Of a stretch of 64,000 bases of DNA, positions 59,399 to 64,000 are shown piece after piece; position 1 is the first letter of the stretch; every line of letters begins with the position of its first letter. Below the pieces are notes generated by a model. That model worked only from the letters and a program-made list of their open reading frames with translations. It was not told where the DNA came from and did no database searches. Origin of the DNA: Comamonas testosteroni. Its GTDB lineage: Bacteria > Pseudomonadota > Gammaproteobacteria > Burkholderiales > Burkholderiaceae_C. Made by a program: the position numbers and the translations under genes. The DNA is taken from the NCBI RefSeq assembly GCF_014076415.1, contig NZ_CP043568.1:1302001-1366000 (forward strand), read 5' to 3'.

Positions 59399-60403
59399 AT
59401 GACTAACTTTCTGCGTCGCAGCATGCTGACCTGTGCCCTGGCAGCCGTGCTGCCTGCCACCTTGTCCCTGAATGTCCAGGCGGCAGACAAAGCCGACGCG
59501 GCTGGCTGGCCCAGCCGTCCCATTCGTCTGGTGGTGTCCTACCCTGCCGGTGGCGTGAGCGATGTGGTGGCCCGTGCTCTGGGTGAAAAGCTGTCGCAGT
59601 CGCTGGGTCAGTCGGTGGTGATCGACAACAAGGCTGGGGCCGGTGGCGCGATTGGCCTGGACCAGGTCGCCAAGTCCAACCCCGATGGCTATACGCTGGG
59701 CTTTTCGTCGATCAGCCCGCTGACGCTGAGCCCCCACCTGGGCAAGCCGCTGTTCGATCCGCACAAGGATATCGTTCCCGTGGTCAGCGTGATGTACTCG
59801 CCCGTGCTGCTGCTGGGCACGACCCGCCTGGCAGCCAAGAGCTTTCCCGAGCTGATGACCCAGGCCAAGGCCCACCCCGGCGATGTGCGCTGGGCCACGG
59901 CCGGTCTGGCGTCGCTGGGCCACATCATGCTCGAGCAGATTGCCGATCAGGGCAAGGTGCAGATCACCCATGTGCCTTACAAGGGCGGTGGCCAGCAGCT
60001 CAATGACGGCCTGAGCGCACAGTTCGAGGTGTTGTCCACGAATGCCGGACCGGCCGTGATGCAGCACATCAAGGCCGGCAAGTTCAAGGCCCTGGCCGTG
60101 GGCGCGCCGGCGCGTCTGGATTCGCTGCCCCAGGTGCCTACGCTGGCCGAGCTGGGCTACAAGAACGCCAACACCACATCGGTCTTCGGCATCTTCGCTC
60201 CTTCCGGCGTGCCCGCTGCCGTGCTGGCTCGCCTGAATGCCGAGGTGAACAAGGCGCTGGCGCTGCCCGAGATTCGTCAGCGCCTGGAGGCCACGGACAA
60301 TGTGCCTACCGGCGGCAAGGCTGCGGACTTTGCCAAGCAGATCGAGGCCGAGTCCAGGTCCAACGCCCAGATCATCAAGGCTGCAGGCATCCAGACCAAC
60401 TGA
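59399..60403 (+). CDS. Bug/TctC-family periplasmic solute-binding protein
   Basis: 334 aa from ATG 59399 (MTNFLRRSMLTCALAAVLPA); upstream in-frame codons are not signal-like. Bug motifs are WPSRPIRLVVSYPAGGVSD, VVIDNKAGAGGAIGLDQ and QITHVPYKGGGQQLNDGL. It is the fourth such receptor in the window, again without TctAB. A strong bidirectional terminator follows. The upstream 220 bp are AT-rich and include a small GACGA-A-TCGTC inverted repeat at 59323-59333. Confidence 0.92.
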   Translation: MTNFLRRSMLTCALAAVLPATLSLNVQAADKADAAGWPSRPIRLVVSYPAGGVSDVVARALGEKLSQSLGQSVVIDNKAGAGGAIGLDQVAKSNPDGYTLGFSSISPLTLSPHLGKPLFDPHKDIVPVVSVMYSPVLLLGTTRLAAKSFPELMTQAKAHPGDVRWATAGLASLGHIMLEQIADQGKVQITHVPYKGGGQQLNDGLSAQFEVLSTNAGPAVMQHIKAGKFKALAVGAPARLDSLPQVPTLAELGYKNANTTSVFGIFAPSGVPAAVLARLNAEVNKALALPEIRQRLEATDNVPTGGKAADFAKQIEAESRSNAQIIKAAGIQTN

Positions 60404-60422
60404 TCGGGACACTCTTGAATGG

Positions 60423-60465
60423 CAAAGGGCTTGCGGTCACATCGGCCGCAAGCCCTTTGTCCTTG
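60423..60465. terminator. Terminator shared by the Bug gene and the HDOD gene
   Basis: A perfect 14-bp stem CAAAGGGCTTGCGG/CCGCAAGCCCTTTG with a 9-nt loop lies 19 bp after the Bug stop and 41 bp before the end of the convergent HDOD gene. The T-tracts are short on both sides (TTTGTCCTTG on plus). Confidence 0.82.
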
Positions 60466-60505
60466 TGCCCAGCAAGCGCACTGAAGTGTCGCCAGGCGGG
60501 CTGGC

Positions 60506-61792
60506 TCAGATCACTTCGCTGGTCAGGTTGTCGGCCCAGCTCAGCGCCTGCAGATGGGCCCAGTTGACCTGATGGTTGGACAGCTGCAGCGCATTGGCAG
60601 CGCGGGCAAAAGCCGCTTCGTCGCCCGACTCGCAGGCGCGCGTCAGATCCAGGAAGGGCGCAAAAACTCCCTTGCTATGTACCAGTGCGTCGACCACGGA
60701 CTGGGGCAGGGCCACGGATTCAAGGGCCTTGGCCATGGGCTGGCTCAGCATCACATCGAGCAGAGAGAAAACGCCCACGACGAAAGCGTGGTCGCATTCC
60801 TCGGGCGGCAGCAACTCGGCGGTCAGCAGCTCCATCAGCCGTCCGCGCACCACGGCTGTCTGGCCCACAGCCGGCGGTGTGCCGCCGGCGCGTGAGGTGG
60901 TCAGCAGCAGGGCCGCCCAGCGGAACAGCTTCTTGAGTCCCAGAATCATCACTGCATGGCGGAAGGAGGTGATCTCGCAGGACAGGCCAAAGCCCGAGCT
61001 GTTGATGAAGCGCAGCAGGTTGAAGGACAGTGTGGGGTCCTTCTTGAGCAGCTCTTCGATCTCCTCCGTGCTGGCCTGCTGGCGCACCAGATTGATGAGC
61101 TGGATGATGGTGGTCTGCGTGGGGCGGATGGTGCGCGCCTGCACAAGCTGGGGCTGGGCGAACCAGTAGCCCTGGAACAGCTTCACGCCCAGGCCCAGCA
61201 TATGCTCGAACTGCTCGGCCGTTTCGACCTTCTCGGCCACGATCTGGGCGCGTGTGTAGGTCTGGGCAAACTTCACCAGCTTTTCTGCATGCTCGATTCC
61301 GAAGCTCTGCATGTCCAGCTTGACGAAGGAAGCCATGGGCAGCCATGACGCATAGTTGCGGCGCAGCAGGTTCTGGTCAAAAGCCAGACGAAAGCCACGG
61401 TGGCGCAGGGCCGCAAATGTGGGCAGGCAGGCTTCGATGTTTTCCTGGGTGGCGTCGGCGGGCAGGGCCGGGACCTCCAGTACCACACGGTCGGGGTGAA
61501 TCAGCTCCAGGTGGCCGCCGCTCAGGCTGTCATGGGTGCAGTTGATGAAAACCGTCTTTTTGCCCACCAGAGCTTCGGCACCGGCATAGGACAGGGCATT
61601 GAACAGTAGTGCCGCATCGGATGCAGCAGTGTGTGCGTTATGTGCAACCGAGCGGTCAAACAGCTCGTAGCCATACACATCCCGTTTTTCATCGACGATT
61701 GCCTGACGCGCAATGCTGGCCATATTGGCCTCGTCCTTGTCTGCAACGGGGCTGACGGTCGGTGAAGAGGAGTTGGTGTCAGAGGTATCCAT
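60506..61792 (-). CDS. EAL/HDOD-domain signalling protein (degenerate EAL), copy 1
   Basis: 428 aa. An N-terminal EAL-like domain (residues ~25-225) retains YGYELFDRS, FINCTHD, VVLEV, VKLDM and VAEKVE, but the metal-binding DDFG motif is replaced by AFDQ, so c-di-GMP hydrolysis is unlikely. A HDOD domain follows (~225-425) with TLSFNLLRFINSSGFGL and LGLKKLFRWAALLL. Such YuxH-type proteins are regulators, often of motility or biofilm. The paralogue at 61829-63088 is 36 bp upstream on the same strand, so they are probably co-transcribed. Confidence 0.9.
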   Translation of the reverse strand: MDTSDTNSSSPTVSPVADKDEANMASIARQAIVDEKRDVYGYELFDRSVAHNAHTAASDAALLFNALSYAGAEALVGKKTVFINCTHDSLSGGHLELIHPDRVVLEVPALPADATQENIEACLPTFAALRHRGFRLAFDQNLLRRNYASWLPMASFVKLDMQSFGIEHAEKLVKFAQTYTRAQIVAEKVETAEQFEHMLGLGVKLFQGYWFAQPQLVQARTIRPTQTTIIQLINLVRQQASTEEIEELLKKDPTLSFNLLRFINSSGFGLSCEITSFRHAVMILGLKKLFRWAALLLTTSRAGGTPPAVGQTAVVRGRLMELLTAELLPPEECDHAFVVGVFSLLDVMLSQPMAKALESVALPQSVVDALVHSKGVFAPFLDLTRACESGDEAAFARAANALQLSNHQVNWAHLQALSWADNLTSEVI

Positions 61793-61828
61793 GTCGGTTA
61801 TCGCTTGGGTGTGGGGGCAAAAGCGCTG

Positions 61829-63088
61829 TCAGTCGGACAGACACTCCGTCCATCTCAGAGCCTGCAGATGAGCGTGATTGATGTCCCCGTGCTGCAGTTC
61901 CAGGCTGCAGGCGCTGCGGTCGAATTGTTCCTGGTCATGACTCTCGCAGGCCTTGGTGAGCATCAGCAGCTCGCCCAGAATGCCTTCATGATGCAGCAAT
62001 GCAGCAGAGACCGATTCGGACACCGGTATCAGCGCCAGCGCGGCAGGCAAAGGCATGCCCAGCATGCGGTCCAGCATGGAGAACATGCCGCAGATAAAGG
62101 CCAGATCGGCGTCGGTATCCGTCAGCGAGTGCTTGGCCAGCAGCTCCATCAGGCGACCGCGAATCACGGCGGTCTGGCCCACGGCAGGTGGCGGGCCGCC
62201 TTCGCGGGCGGCCGTCAGCAGCATGGCAGCCCAGCGGAACAGCTTGTTCAGGCCGAGCAGCATCACGGCCTGTTTGAATGAGGTGATCTTGCGATGGGCG
62301 CCAAAGCTGGCCGAGTTGATGAGGCGCAGCAGGTTGAAGGCCAGGGCGGCGTCCTTCTTGAGAACTTCTTCGATCGCATCGGTGCTGGCCTGCTCGCGTA
62401 CCAGCGTCAGCAACTGGATGATGCTTTGCTGCGTCGGGGTCAGAAGGCGGGTCTGCATCACCGTGGGGCGGGCAAACCAGAAACCCTGGAAAAGCTCGAT
62501 GCCCAGGCGCTGCCCCAGCTCATGCTGATGGGCGCTTTCGACTTTCTCGGCGATCAGCTCGGCGCGTGTGTGGCGGTTGGCGAACTTGACCAGCACCGTG
62601 AGCTGGTCCGGTGCCAGCGTGGAGAGATCGAGCTTGATGTAGTCCGCCAGCGGCAGCCAGGCCGAATACACAGACTCCAGCACCGTGTGGTTGAAGGCCA
62701 GATGAAAGCCCTGGTCCTTGAGTGCCAGCAACGTGGGCAGGCGGGCTGCCACCTCATGCACGGCGGCATGGCCCAGAGGGGGAATCTCCAGCACCACCTT
62801 GTCGGCCGGCAGCAGCTCCAGGTGCTCGCCTGTCAGACCTTCGTGAGTGCAGTTCACGAACATGAGCTTGGTGCCGACCAGATCCTCCTCTCCTGCATGC
62901 GTGAGGGCCGCGAAGATCAGCGTCGCGTCTGAGGCCATGGTGTGACCATAAGGCGAGCGCGAGCGGTTGAACAGCTCGTAACCAATGATTTGCTGCAGCC
63001 CGTTGACGATGGGCTGGCGTGCAATCATGCCTTTGGACAGGTTGCGCGGCGAGGCGAATGCCGTGTCCTCTATGGTTTGTTCACTCAT
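61829..63088 (-). CDS. EAL/HDOD-domain signalling protein (degenerate EAL), copy 2
   Basis: 419 aa and clearly paralogous to the downstream copy throughout. The EAL-like half keeps IGYELFNRS, FVNCTHE, VVLEI, IKLDL and IAEKVE; the DDFG site reads AFNH. The HDOD half has ALAFNLLRLINSASFGAHRK and LGLNKLFRWAAMLLTAAREG. As the first gene of the pair it probably carries the promoter in the 162-bp gap upstream. Likely a scaffold or c-di-GMP sensor rather than an enzyme. Confidence 0.9.
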   Translation of the reverse strand: MSEQTIEDTAFASPRNLSKGMIARQPIVNGLQQIIGYELFNRSRSPYGHTMASDATLIFAALTHAGEEDLVGTKLMFVNCTHEGLTGEHLELLPADKVVLEIPPLGHAAVHEVAARLPTLLALKDQGFHLAFNHTVLESVYSAWLPLADYIKLDLSTLAPDQLTVLVKFANRHTRAELIAEKVESAHQHELGQRLGIELFQGFWFARPTVMQTRLLTPTQQSIIQLLTLVREQASTDAIEEVLKKDAALAFNLLRLINSASFGAHRKITSFKQAVMLLGLNKLFRWAAMLLTAAREGGPPPAVGQTAVIRGRLMELLAKHSLTDTDADLAFICGMFSMLDRMLGMPLPAALALIPVSESVSAALLHHEGILGELLMLTKACESHDQEQFDRSACSLELQHGDINHAHLQALRWTECLSD

Positions 63089-63250
63089 TGCTGCATGACG
63101 TCTGTGTGAGAGATGGTTGGCTGTGCCGGTTATTGTAAGAACGAGCCGATCATAGTGTCAGCTTCGTGCGTTCAGTCCGTTTGTGCCAACAACTTCGGCT
63201 CGCAGGCCTTACTTGCGGATGCTTCTTGATTCGAGTCAAGGGAAAAATAC

Positions 63251-64000
63251 CTAGATCTGTTGCAGCCAGGCGATCTCGGTCGCGGTGAAGCCTGCGGCTC
63301 GGCGAGCCTTCTCATTGAAGGGCGGGCGCAGGCGCGGCGCTTCATGGCGCTTTGTCAGCTCCAGGTACCAGGACTCGGGGTCCAGGCCGTTTTTCTCGCA
63401 CAGCCAGCGATACCAGTGATTGCCTATGGCCACATGGCCCACCTCCTCGCGCAGGATGATGTCCAGAATGTCGCAGGCTGCCAGCGCATCGGGTGCATGG
63501 GTGTTGCGCAGCTTGTTCTGGATTTGCGGCGTGGCGTCCAGGCCGCGCGCCTCCAGCGTTCTGGGAACCAGGGCCATGCGGGCCACGATGTCGCCTGCTG
63601 TTTTCTCGCACATGGTCCACAGGCCCTGGTGGGCCGGATGGTCGCCATAGTCCTGACCATGGTGCTGGCGCAGATGATCGCGCAGCAGGCGGAAATGCTT
63701 GGCTTCCTCGGCGGCCACCTGCAGCCAGTCGTGGTAGTACTGCCCGGGCATGTCGTCAAAGCGCCAGATGGCGTCCAGTGCGAGGTTGATGGCATTGAAC
63801 TCTATGTGCGCAATTGCATGGATGAGCACGGCCCGGCCTTCGAGGGTGGCAGGCGAGCGGCGCGCCACGGCTGTATGGTGCCTGAGCTCGGGCCGGGCCG
63901 GGCGGCCGGGAAGCTCGGATTCGGGGATGCGCAGTGTCGGTGCTGTTTCTGCTATCGAATAGAGAGCTTTTTGTGCATGCAGATCAATGGCTGCAGCAGC
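63251..64000 (-). CDS. DUF455 ferritin-like protein (partial, runs off the window)
   Basis: At least 249 codons; the frame stays open to the window edge and its start lies beyond. The core has two-helix diiron-type motifs: VLIHAIAHIEFNAINLALDA, WLQVAAEEAKHFRLLRDHL and IILREEVGHVAIGNHWYRWL, giving Glu and His residues at ferritin-like spacing. DUF455 proteins are related to MiaE-type diiron proteins; the reaction here is unknown. The upstream codons in the window (AAAAIDLHAQKALYSIAE) fit the family's N-terminal helix. Confidence 0.88.
   Translation of the reverse strand, partial: AAAAIDLHAQKALYSIAETAPTLRIPESELPGRPARPELRHHTAVARRSPATLEGRAVLIHAIAHIEFNAINLALDAIWRFDDMPGQYYHDWLQVAAEEAKHFRLLRDHLRQHHGQDYGDHPAHQGLWTMCEKTAGDIVARMALVPRTLEARGLDATPQIQNKLRNTHAPDALAACDILDIILREEVGHVAIGNHWYRWLCEKNGLDPESWYLELTKRHEAPRLRPPFNEKARRAAGFTATEIAWLQQI

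Noticed and set aside
1..64000. CRISPR array, tRNA, rRNA or prophage
   Set aside because: I looked for regularly spaced repeats, cloverleaf-like segments and phage gene sets and saw none; a tRNA scan was not possible here.

Overview
The window is about 64 kb of a GC-rich bacterial chromosome with dense coding on both strands. Gene content points to a betaproteobacterium of the family Comamonadaceae, most likely a Comamonas or close relative. Reasons: a complete proton-pumping complex I operon followed by a DUF2818 gene, several orphan Bug/TctC-type periplasmic receptors, a Bcr/CflA-type MFS pump, a PQQ-dependent membrane dehydrogenase, and intergenic hairpin repeats of the type I associate with this family. 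The genus is an inference from gene content; no rRNA is present to confirm it.

Layout. 1-12.6 kb: the distal part of the nuo operon (end of nuoD, then nuoE to nuoN), a terminator, and two small conserved genes (DUF2818, DUF1178). 12.7-14.4 kb: a minus-strand operon of a small lipoprotein, an ECF sigma factor and a membrane anti-sigma factor. 14.6-15.4 kb: an apparently intact IS5-family (IS427-like) element with a -1 frameshift between its two frames, in an AT-rich, gene-poor stretch. 15.9-20.7 kb: a branched-chain-amino-acid-type ABC importer. 21-23.4 kb: a membrane PQQ dehydrogenase. 23.6-30.5 kb: a TetR regulator, an ABC exporter with an AttH-like lipocalin protein, a glyoxalase-fold protein and miaA. 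30.6-38.4 kb: sulfatase plus Bug receptor, MFS pump, alpha/beta hydrolase, a two-domain methylglyoxal synthase-like protein, a DUF5329 protein, a cupin and a second Bug receptor. 38.8-43 kb: a P-type cation ATPase and glutamate dehydrogenase facing each other across a shared terminator.

43.4-46.6 kb: an MFS transporter translationally coupled to a racemase-fold protein lacking both catalytic cysteines, then a convergent RpiR regulator. 46.7-54 kb: housekeeping (mutL, dedA, amiC, tsaE, queG) with two related glycine-zipper lipoproteins either side of dedA. 54-60.4 kb: an AEC transporter, two more Bug receptors, a lone AAA ATPase, xerD and a Tat-exported sulfite-oxidase-fold-like protein. 60.5-64 kb: two tandem degenerate-EAL/HDOD proteins and a DUF455 ferritin-like protein running off the end.

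No CRISPR array, prophage, tRNA or rRNA gene was seen. I did not find a clearly new multi-gene system. The most unusual items are the duplicated methylglyoxal synthase protein with one dead and one intact domain, the cysteine-less racemase homologue beside its transporter, the LivF-type ATPase whose Walker A lysine is arginine, and the tandem HDOD pair. Several inverted or direct repeats upstream of metabolic genes look like regulatory sites.
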